Below are positions 1 to 5,621 of a stretch of 8,401 bases of DNA, piece by piece. Origin of the DNA: an uncultured bacterium (GTDB lineage Bacteria; Patescibacteriota; Saccharimonadia; Saccharimonadales; CAIOMD01); NCBI GenBank assembly GCA_903880655.1, contig CAIRQE010000126.1:1-8401 (forward strand), written 5' to 3'. The notes under the pieces were generated by a model. It worked only from the letters and a program-made list of their open reading frames with translations, made no database searches and had not been told where the DNA came from. Position 1 is the first letter of the stretch. Every line of letters starts with the position of its first letter. The translations under genes were made by a program, and so were the position numbers.

Positions 1-9
1 ACTCCTTCT
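1..9 (-). promoter_or_regulatory. Shine-Dalgarno of an off-window downstream gene
   Basis: Read on the minus strand, these bases give AGAAGGAGT, a near-perfect Shine-Dalgarno, about 20 bases after the gltX stop and at the very edge of the window. A start codon would be expected a few bases further left, outside the window. This suggests that gltX is followed by a co-directional gene, possibly in the same operon. The purine run is seen; the gene itself is inferred. Confidence 0.45.
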
Positions 10-29
10 ATTGTAGCGCAGCAAAGTAA

Positions 30-1475
30 TTAGGCTTTATGTTTTTCTAGTAAAACCACTGCCTTTTGCATACGACGAAGTACCGTTTCTTTTCCGAGAA
101 CATTTAAACTCTCAACAAGACCGGGGCTAGAAGGAGCCCATGTAGTAACTACTCTAATAAGACTAAAAAGTATTGCAGGTTTTTGACCAGTCTCCTCAAG
201 TAATGTATTAAGCGTTTCACTTAATTTCGCAGTATCGAAGGTCGACGCCTCGAGTTTTTCAATCGACGCCTCGAGTAACTCTACTAGAGTAGTTGGCTCA
301 ATTTTTGACAATTGCTTATTTCCCTCTATAAGCGACAAATCTGCTGATGGTTCACTGAAGAAGAAGCGAGTAAGTGACGGTATTTCACTGTAAAACTTCA
401 AACGCTCTTGAATAATAGACAGGACATTTTTTTTATAATTGTCATCAAAAGCTGTAGCTTCCTCAGGGAAATAGTCCTTTGCTTTATTAAAAAGATCATC
501 CAGGGCCATTTCTCTAATGTAATGACCGTTTAGCCAAAGAAGTCGTTGTTCGTCAAATTTTGCACCGGATCGGCTGACTCTATTAATCGAAAATTTTTCA
601 ATTAATTCCTTTTCTGAAAATATTTCTTGCGTCGTCCCGTCGTTCCATCCTAGTGTAGCTAGAAAATTAAGTAATGCCTCAGGTGAGTATCCTTCATTTT
701 TGTAATCTAGAATGTCTTTTGCGCCATCTCGTTTACTTAATTTCTTTTTACCATCCGGCCCCATAACAAATGGTAGAGTGGCGAGAATTGGTCGTTCAAA
801 TTCAAGCGCTTCGTAAAGATTAAGAAATTTGGGAGTAGATGAGATGAACTCCTGGCTTCGAAGTACATGCGTGATTTCCATCAAGTAATCGTCAATGATA
901 TGAGCAAAGTTATAGGTTGGGTAGCCATCATTTTTCATAATAATAAAGTCGTCGATAACCTCTTCTCCATTGGAAAGTTCACCCATAACGGCATCTTGCC
1001 AGACATACGGCTTAGGGTCAGATTTGAATCGTAAGGTAGAATTCCCATCCCACTTACTAAACGTTTTTGGGCGGTGCTCTCTAAATAGAAATGGCCTCTT
1101 TTCTGCTTTCGCTTTTTCACGCAATTGATCAAGTTCTAATTGACTATACGGGTCAGGATACGCTCTTCCCTTGTCTACTAGTTTCTGAGCCCATTCTTTA
1201 TAAATAGTTAATTTATCACTTTGACGATATGGTCCAAATTTACCACCAATATCAGGACCTTCGTCCCAATCAATGCCAACAAAGTGTAGAGAATCAATAA
1301 TATGCTGCTCGGATCCGCTAACTTCACGAATCTTGTCCGTGTCTTCAATTCGTAATATAAAATCTCCACCGTTCTGTTTGGCGATAAGCCAAGCGAAAAG
1401 TGCTGTCCGCACTCCGCCCACATGCAAAAAGCCAGTTGGGCTTGGTGCAAATCTTGTTCGAGTTTTTTTATTCAT
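30..1475 (-). CDS. gltX: Glutamyl-tRNA synthetase (class I)
   Basis: This enzyme charges tRNA-Glu with glutamate in the cytoplasm, using ATP. The 481-residue length is normal for bacterial GluRS. The N-terminal Rossmann catalytic domain carries the HIGH signature as PSPTGFLHVGG (residues 11-21), followed by LRIEDTD (41-47). The second class I signature is KKLSKRDGA (244-252). The alpha-helical anticodon-binding part runs from about residue 310 and ends with the family-typical SSPGLVESLNVLGKETVLRRM segment. The zinc-binding cysteines found in some GluRS are absent: the segment after AYPDPYS (105-111) has no Cys. The ATG at 1475 is chosen because the conserved core begins only five residues later and a promoter lies directly upstream. 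Whether it also charges tRNA-Gln for a GatCAB route cannot be read from this window. Identity is certain; tRNA specificity is not. Confidence 0.97.
   Translation of the reverse strand: MNKKTRTRFAPSPTGFLHVGGVRTALFAWLIAKQNGGDFILRIEDTDKIREVSGSEQHIIDSLHFVGIDWDEGPDIGGKFGPYRQSDKLTIYKEWAQKLVDKGRAYPDPYSQLELDQLREKAKAEKRPFLFREHRPKTFSKWDGNSTLRFKSDPKPYVWQDAVMGELSNGEEVIDDFIIMKNDGYPTYNFAHIIDDYLMEITHVLRSQEFISSTPKFLNLYEALEFERPILATLPFVMGPDGKKKLSKRDGAKDILDYKNEGYSPEALLNFLATLGWNDGTTQEIFSEKELIEKFSINRVSRSGAKFDEQRLLWLNGHYIREMALDDLFNKAKDYFPEEATAFDDNYKKNVLSIIQERLKFYSEIPSLTRFFFSEPSADLSLIEGNKQLSKIEPTTLVELLEASIEKLEASTFDTAKLSETLNTLLEETGQKPAILFSLIRVVTTWAPSSPGLVESLNVLGKETVLRRMQKAVVLLEKHKA
242..276 (-). repeat. Short in-frame direct repeat inside gltX
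   Basis: The 14-base unit TCGACGCCTCGAGT (plus-strand reading) occurs at 242-255 and again at 263-276, 21 bases apart, so the reading frame is kept. It encodes the doubled LEAS in LLEASIEKLEAS (residues 401-412 of GltX), inside the helical anticodon-binding domain. It looks like a small in-frame duplication in a helix or linker, probably neutral. Confidence 0.7.
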
Positions 1476-1482
1476 CCCAGAT

Positions 1483-1512
1483 AGTATCGCACACCAACAG
1501 ATATCGAGACAA
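1483..1512 (-). promoter_or_regulatory. Candidate leaderless promoter of gltX
   Basis: On the minus strand TTGTCT (1507-1512) and GATACT (1483-1488) are 18 bases apart, and only 7 bases separate GATACT from the gltX ATG. Initiation at normal distance from the -10 would start the transcript on or next to the A of ATG, giving a leaderless mRNA. No Shine-Dalgarno lies in the gap, which fits. The -35 starts just past the stop codon of the upstream gene. The element sequences are seen; their function is inferred. Confidence 0.45.
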
Positions 1513-1513
1513 G

Positions 1514-2635
1514 TTACATGCTACCGGCTAAAGCTAAAATATCGTCTGAACTAAGATTTCCATGGTTTACGACGCTATACCAAATACCATTATTGACCCA
1601 CATGGCATTACCGGCGCCATAAATGTAGACATCTAAACCCTTTTCAGAATACGTCTGATATTTGAAATTCGAAGAGATAATGTATTTAGACAGAAGAGAT
1701 TCACTAGTGAGAGTAGAAGACCGCTGCACGATTGAGAAGGCTTTATGATCGGTTGTAGAAAAGTTCTGAACGACGGCACCGTCACTGAATTGCATCGGTC
1801 CCTTGAAATTGAAACCTGAAGGAGTGATGCTAGGGATCGTAGCAGAAAAGCCGGATTTCGTATTTACTATTTTAAGATCAACAGCGGGTACTTTTAGATA
1901 GGCAAAATAGCCTATTCCGGCCAAGAGGGAGAGAGATAGTGTAAGTCCAAAAATAAGTTTTGGTTTGATTTTGAAAAGTCCCACAAAACTTTTTAGAATA
2001 TTTTTCTTCTGAGTATTCCTTATTAAGACTTTTGCTGTTGGATGATTAAATACTTCTCTTCGGCCATTTTCTTCACCTAAGCGAGGCTTTATGAGTGTTG
2101 GTGGCGCTTGTGGAGGATTATTATCTTTAGGAAGCTCCTTGACCGACAGGTTTGCACTTGAAGGGTTTGATCGTAAGTCAAACATTTTCGGAAATCGAGA
2201 TACCGCAGCATTCTTGTCTGTATTATTAGCTCTATTCAGCCTATTATCAGGTACTCGGCGAAGTAATAGACCACGACCAGAAGCACTTTTCTCGACAGTG
2301 CTATTCGCCAGTGATTTCGTAGAATTAATCTGCGGTGCTGTTTTGCTAGGCTTTGATACGAAACCTCTAATCAATGTCTTCGAATGTTGTGTTTTAGAAT
2401 GATGAACTGTTGCTTGTGTGGGTGGTGTTAAGTGAGGTTTTTTGGGATTAGTTGGAGAGGGCATGGCTCTTTTAGCAACTAAAGCCTGGTTTTTCATAAC
2501 GAGGTTTTGTGCTGTTGCCGGTTTAATTCGAACAAAGCCATCAATCACCTTCTGGGTACTATTATTTTTAACCATTTTTTCCACTCCGATAACTTTTCCG
2601 GTCGTAGTGTCAATTTTTTGGCCGTTAATTTCCAT
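1514..2635 (-). CDS. Single-pass membrane protein, DUF4367-like external domain
   Basis: The function is unknown. With the ATG at 2635 the product is 373 residues. An in-frame TTG at 2647 would add MKTF; I prefer the ATG because the TTG lacks a clear ribosome site. Residues about 1-225 are basic, rich in Pro, Lys, Ser and Asn and probably disordered, with short GFV-x-KP-type patches. One hydrophobic helix follows (about 227-246, LIFGLTLSLSLLAGIGYFAY). The positive charge before it predicts a cytoplasmic N-terminus and an external C-terminus. The external 125 residues resemble DUF4367: they include a WVNNGIWY motif near the end and close with LSSDDILALAGSM. It lies 38 bases upstream of gltX and diverges from the PEGA-protein gene. 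A role in sensing or tethering at the envelope is possible but not shown. The coding call is firm; the domain call is moderate and rests on motif resemblance. Confidence 0.8.
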   Translation of the reverse strand: MEINGQKIDTTTGKVIGVEKMVKNNSTQKVIDGFVRIKPATAQNLVMKNQALVAKRAMPSPTNPKKPHLTPPTQATVHHSKTQHSKTLIRGFVSKPSKTAPQINSTKSLANSTVEKSASGRGLLLRRVPDNRLNRANNTDKNAAVSRFPKMFDLRSNPSSANLSVKELPKDNNPPQAPPTLIKPRLGEENGRREVFNHPTAKVLIRNTQKKNILKSFVGLFKIKPKLIFGLTLSLSLLAGIGYFAYLKVPAVDLKIVNTKSGFSATIPSITPSGFNFKGPMQFSDGAVVQNFSTTDHKAFSIVQRSSTLTSESLLSKYIISSNFKYQTYSEKGLDVYIYGAGNAMWVNNGIWYSVVNHGNLSSDDILALAGSM

Positions 2636-2687
2636 AAATGTTTTCAAATATACTTCTTACTTTTTACGCGCAAACTTACTTCTAATA

Positions 2688-2717
2688 ATATTACGCTTTA
2701 GGCTATCATGGGCGCAA
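2688..2717 (-). promoter_or_regulatory. Weak candidate promoter of the DUF4367-like gene
   Basis: On the minus strand TTGCGC (2712-2717) and TAATAT (2688-2693) are 18 bases apart, inside the 146-base divergent gap before the ATG at 2635. This would give a leader of roughly 45 bases. The match to sigma-70-type elements is modest in an AT-rich gap, so the call is tentative. Confidence 0.3.
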
Positions 2718-2781
2718 GTGCTTAATTTGCTACATTGATTGGAAAAAATACCAATAACGTGACAAAATAACATATGTTCAT

Positions 2782-4257
2782 ATGGAATTTTTAACTCCAA
2801 AAGAAAAAAGAAAAAAAACAACGCAGCTGTTTGTTGGCTATGGATTAATGGCAACGCTCATTGGTCTGGCTGCTCTTGTACTAATTTTTGTTGCCGAAGG
2901 ATATGGTTATGATCCAAATAAAGGCGTGAATCAAAGCGGTCTTGTCTTTTTTAACTCAAATCCAGGCGGAGCCAATATTTATCTCAACGGCCCACTGCAA
3001 AGTAGTCAAACCAATACAAAATTTAATCTATTAGGCGGTACCTATAACGCTTCAGTCCAAAAGACTAATTACATTGATTGGAATAAAACGATTAATGTAG
3101 TCGGTGGTACGGTTACCTATTATGACTATATTCGACTATTTCCTAAAAATATCCCTACTTCATCTATTGGTACGCTTGAAACTGCACCTGCATGGGTCAG
3201 TCAGTCTCCGAATGGTCAATGGCTGGTGATGCAACCAACTAACCTTAAAGCAGACCTAACTATTCTTGATATAACGAACCCTAAGAACGGCCCAAAGACC
3301 ATCACTATGCCGCAATCAATCGTATTAAGTGAGTCGGCAAATTTTGGCACTTTCTCGATTGTTGGATGGGCTGATGATAATAATCATCTACTACTTCTGC
3401 AAACACTTCCTTCGGGCAAAAAAGAATATTTGATGATTGATAAGAATAATGTCTCTAACTCAACTAACGTTAGCACTGCAATCTCTTTGCCTGAAACAGC
3501 CACACTCAGTTTATTTAACAATAAGTACAATCAATATCTTGTTTTTGATAAAACAGCCGGAACATTGAAGCTAGCGAGCCCAACTGCTATTCAGGCTTCA
3601 ACTCTCCTTAGCAATATCGTTAGTTTTAAATCGTATGGGGATAATTTAATTCTCTACGTTTCCACACCTAGCGCAGAGGGTATTTCTCAAGTGGGCGTAC
3701 TGAGCGACCAAAAAGATCATTACAAGCTGCAGGCTATATCAGCTGATCCTAGCGGCCATTATCTTTTAGATCTAACCCAGTATTCGGGTACATGGTATTA
3801 CGTGGTTTCATCAACGGCTCAAAACAAAGTATTTATTTATAATAATCCTCTAAGCAATATTTCTCCCAATAATACGCAGCCGATTACACCTCAGCTTGCA
3901 CTTCAAATCGCAAATCCTACTTTTTCCTCATTTTCTACCAGTGCTCGATATATAAGCATTCAGTCTGGTAGTAATTTTGTCGTTTTTGACGCAGAGCTTG
4001 ACCATGTCTATCGTTACAGCGTTAGTCTTACTATTCCTTCTTCACTTGAGGCTAAATGGATGAATCCTAGCCACCTTTCTGTAGTTACTGGTGGTATTGA
4101 GCATGTTTTTGAATTTGATGGCTCAAACCTTGTCAATTTAACAAAAAGTAATCCATCCTATAGGGCCTATTTTAATCCAGCCAATAGTTACATTTATACA
4201 ATTATCGATCAACCAAATGCTAAGTTTAGTATCCAGGAAGGAAAGCTCGTTCTTTAG
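2782..4257 (+). CDS. Membrane-anchored PEGA-domain surface protein
   Basis: This is a 491-residue envelope protein of unknown exact role. A short basic N-terminus (KEKRKKTTQ) precedes one transmembrane helix or uncleaved signal anchor (about 15-38). A PEGA domain follows (about 53-119), with the signature turn as NSNPGGANIYLNG, then LLGGTYNASVQKTNYIDW and VVGGTVTYYDYIRL. Residues about 130-491 form a beta-rich region with repeated blade-like strands (SPNGQWLVM, DPSGHYLLDL, FNPANSYIYTII), suggesting a beta-propeller. PEGA domains are generally extracellular and often associated with surface-layer or cell-wall functions. No sortase signal is present at its C-terminus. There is no Shine-Dalgarno before the ATG. 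An out-of-frame seven-codon mini-ORF (ATG at 2774, stop at 2794) overlaps the start, and a possible -10 (TAACAT, 2768-2773) would make the mRNA nearly leaderless. The PEGA call is firm; the propeller is inferred. Confidence 0.88.
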   Translation: MEFLTPKEKRKKTTQLFVGYGLMATLIGLAALVLIFVAEGYGYDPNKGVNQSGLVFFNSNPGGANIYLNGPLQSSQTNTKFNLLGGTYNASVQKTNYIDWNKTINVVGGTVTYYDYIRLFPKNIPTSSIGTLETAPAWVSQSPNGQWLVMQPTNLKADLTILDITNPKNGPKTITMPQSIVLSESANFGTFSIVGWADDNNHLLLLQTLPSGKKEYLMIDKNNVSNSTNVSTAISLPETATLSLFNNKYNQYLVFDKTAGTLKLASPTAIQASTLLSNIVSFKSYGDNLILYVSTPSAEGISQVGVLSDQKDHYKLQAISADPSGHYLLDLTQYSGTWYYVVSSTAQNKVFIYNNPLSNISPNNTQPITPQLALQIANPTFSSFSTSARYISIQSGSNFVVFDAELDHVYRYSVSLTIPSSLEAKWMNPSHLSVVTGGIEHVFEFDGSNLVNLTKSNPSYRAYFNPANSYIYTIIDQPNAKFSIQEGKLVL

Positions 4258-4763
4258 CTTGAGAGCCAATGAGTGAATCGATGCCAGAGGCTTTCTGAGT
4301 TTCCGGGAATGATAGTCGGCTGCAGATTTGTTGTTGGAGCCGTAGCAGTACTATTAGCTGTGGGTGACGGACTTATTTGATTTGCTAAAAGCACGAGTCG
4401 ATGTAGTGACGTCCCAACCGGGTTGCAGGTAATGAGCGTTGCAGTGTCTGGTCTGTCTGCTGTTCCAAGTACTGAAATATCTGAAGGTTCAACTATTCTT
4501 CGGCTATACACCTGATACACGTACTGCTTCGAGTTGTAATTAATCATGAATGTATCGCCAATATTTAGTTGATCAAGTAACACAAACGCAAACTTATATT
4601 TCCCATCGTTAAAGAAATTATTTGACGAGTGACCAACGATGACAGTATTCCCTGTTTGACCAGGGAGTGAGGATTGTGGATAGTGAACGACGCCATTGTT
4701 AAGTGCCGTCATCATATCACCAGGACTAATGCTGGGCACATCATAAACGACAGGAGCCACCAC
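4254..4763 (-). CDS. Sortase catalytic domain (downstream part of split gene)
   Basis: Sortases are external transpeptidases that cleave a sorting signal and join the protein to the cell wall or to another protein. From the first usable start, GTG at 4763, the product is 169 residues. It keeps the catalytic triad: His45 in VIVGHSS, Cys113 in TLITCNP and Arg122 in HRLVLLANQ. Other family features are VVYDVPS at the start and HYPQSSLPGQTGNTVIVGH. A Ser/Thr/Pro-rich tail follows from about residue 131. A protein starting here would lack the membrane anchor, which is encoded in the same frame just upstream (4890-4952), so this start is probably an artefact of the split gene. The sortase class is not assigned. 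Its stop overlaps that of the convergent PEGA gene. Domain identity is near certain; the true N-terminus is not. Confidence 0.85.
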   Translation of the reverse strand: MVAPVVYDVPSISPGDMMTALNNGVVHYPQSSLPGQTGNTVIVGHSSNNFFNDGKYKFAFVLLDQLNIGDTFMINYNSKQYVYQVYSRRIVEPSDISVLGTADRPDTATLITCNPVGTSLHRLVLLANQISPSPTANSTATAPTTNLQPTIIPGNSESLWHRFTHWLSS

Positions 4764-5021
4764 GTTAATCTTAGGTATTATTAAGATATTCTCTGGTCCT
4801 ACGCTATTATTCCCCGTTGGATCAAGTATAAGTGGAGCGAGTGCTACATTTTTACTTGGCGAAATAAAGGGAGCAATAAAGCGCTCGTTGAAAAATCCAA
4901 ATAAAAATATAAAGATTATTAGTGCTCCAAAGCCAACTCCAAAAAAGAGTGATTGAAAATGGTGGCGCTTTTTTAAAATACCTTTGCCGGAAAGCTTATT
5001 TTTCTTATGTTCTTCGTCGAG

Positions 5022-5429
5022 TTAGCTATAGTAAGCCTGGTTTTGGTGGTCTAAAAGTTTTTTTTGAGTAATCCCACCCCTTTTTTTATGTTTTCCTGAT
5101 TCTTTCAGCTTAGTGAGTTCGGCATGGTTGTCGTAATATTCTTTCCAGATGGTATGCTTTTGCTCATCGCTCAACTCCTGATAATACAGATGCCATTCTG
5201 TTTGTATCTGTGCTAAATTCTTGCCAGAATTCAGTAAATTATTAATAAAGACTTGATGATCAGATTTAGCGCCGAGAAGCGTGATCTCTTGAACTTCTTC
5301 TTGTATTTCTGGTTCGTCGGGATAGAAGTGATGTAATTTTTCGCGAACATAGGTAACAGCCTCGGATTGGCTTGTCTCGCTACTGTTATTCCCGTCAGGG
5401 AGTGGAAGTTCATTCATTTCTTTTTGCAT
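5022..5429 (-). CDS. N-terminal cytoplasmic part of the split sortase
   Basis: This 135-residue acidic and basic-mixed protein has no signal peptide or membrane helix. Features visible are VREKLHHFYPDEPEIQEEV (about 29-47) and a helical stretch FINNLLNSGKNLAQIQTEWHLYYQELSDEQKHTIWKEYY that ends near residue 99. The tail is Lys-rich. It ends in TAA, and the same frame continues directly into the sortase membrane anchor, so it is best read as the cytoplasmic head of that enzyme. Saccharibacteria sortases, as I recall them, carry a similar WxEYY-type segment before the helix. The ATG at 5429 lies 32 bases from a consensus TATAAT. No clear Shine-Dalgarno is present; an in-frame ATG at 5417 is an alternative. 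If translated alone it would be a soluble peptide of unknown use. Confidence 0.65.
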   Translation of the reverse strand: MQKEMNELPLPDGNNSSETSQSEAVTYVREKLHHFYPDEPEIQEEVQEITLLGAKSDHQVFINNLLNSGKNLAQIQTEWHLYYQELSDEQKHTIWKEYYDNHAELTKLKESGKHKKRGGITQKKLLDHQNQAYYS

Positions 5430-5457
5430 ATATTTATGTATTACTTTTAGTTACCGC

Positions 5458-5467
5458 TATAATTATA
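5458..5467. promoter_or_regulatory. Palindromic -10 element between sortase and tRNA-Leu
   Basis: TATAATTATA is self-complementary and gives a perfect TATAAT on each strand (5458-5463 plus, 5462-5467 minus). On the minus strand it lies 32 bases before the sortase-locus ATG, a normal spacing for a short leader. On the plus strand it faces the tRNA-Leu, whose 5' end is 60 bases away. I see no convincing -35 hexamer for either direction. The minus-strand role is the likelier of the two. Confidence 0.45.
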
Positions 5468-5523
5468 GTACAATTACCCCTGCTTTTATGTAGTACTTTA
5501 AAGCTTAATGTATTCTTGTTTGT

Positions 5524-5610
5524 GCCGCGATGGTGGAATTGGTAGACACGCCAGACTCAAAATCTTGTGAGCGTATGCTCGTGCCGGTTCAAGTCCGGCT
5601 CGCGGTACCA
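5524..5610 (+). tRNA. tRNA-Leu(CAA)
   Basis: This 87-base type II tRNA decodes UUG. The acceptor stem is GCCGCGA (5524-5530) with TCGCGGT (5600-5606), discriminator A5607 and an encoded CCA (5608-5610). The D-arm has the usual TGGTGGAATTGGTAGACAC. The anticodon loop is CTCAAAA (5556-5562) with anticodon CAA at 5558-5560. A long variable arm, GAGC-GTAT-GCTC (5569-5580), and A73 are leucine hallmarks. The T-stem is GCCGG/CCGGC around TTCAAGT. The anticodon stem CCAGA/TCTTG contains a C-U mismatch at its second pair (5552 with 5566). The 3' end is only 11 bases from the stop of the convergent NAD(P)HX-dehydratase-like gene. No terminator is evident after it. Confidence 0.96.
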
Positions 5611-5621
5611 ACAAAGATATA

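Larger units (their letters stand above)
4254..5429 (-). pseudogene. Full sortase gene interrupted by in-frame TAA
   Basis: One reading frame of 392 codons runs from the ATG at 5429 to the TAA at 4254-4256, broken only by TAA at 5022-5024 (codon 136). Read through, it would give a cytoplasmic region (about 1-158), a transmembrane helix (about 160-180, SLFFGVGFGALIIFIFLFGFF), an external stalk and a sortase domain with His267, Cys335 and Arg344. This matches the anchored layout I know for Saccharibacteria sortases, in which a cytoplasmic part with a WxEYY-like motif precedes the helix. Anchor and stalk have no ATG, GTG or TTG of their own. Possible explanations are a real nonsense mutation, an assembly error, stop readthrough, or restart at a rare codon such as ATT at 4977-4979. 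The catalytic domain shows no decay, so any loss is recent or the protein is still made. The frame is seen; that it is one gene is inferred. Confidence 0.72.

Noticed and set aside
242..276. CRISPR or mobile-element repeat
   Set aside because: Only two copies, 14 bases, in frame inside gltX; no array, no terminal inverted repeats and no transposase anywhere in the window.
2091..2738. Open frames on the plus strand opposite the DUF4367-like gene
   Set aside because: They are antisense shadows with no domain content or ribosome sites, while the minus-strand frame has a clear membrane helix and conserved C-terminal motif.
2774..2794. Mini-ORF overlapping the PEGA gene start as a regulatory upstream peptide
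   Set aside because: It is only six sense codons, arises from a chance ATG in CATATGTTCATATG and has no ribosome site; mentioned with the gene but not claimed as a feature.
5022..5024. Stop-codon reassignment as explanation of the internal sortase stop
   Set aside because: Known recoding in CPR lineages concerns UGA (Gracilibacteria and Absconditabacteria). This is TAA, and TAA ends several other genes here (gltX, DUF4367-like, Nudix, exonuclease III), so a reassigned TAA is not credible.
5524..5606. G-U first pair of the tRNA-Leu acceptor stem as an anomaly
   Set aside because: The same G1-U72 pair occurs in normal bacterial tRNA-Leu such as the E. coli UAA isoacceptor, so it is ordinary.
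5611..5621. Terminator after tRNA-Leu
   Set aside because: The stretch after CCA is AT-rich with at most a four-pair stem around GATA/TATC and no T-run; not supportable.
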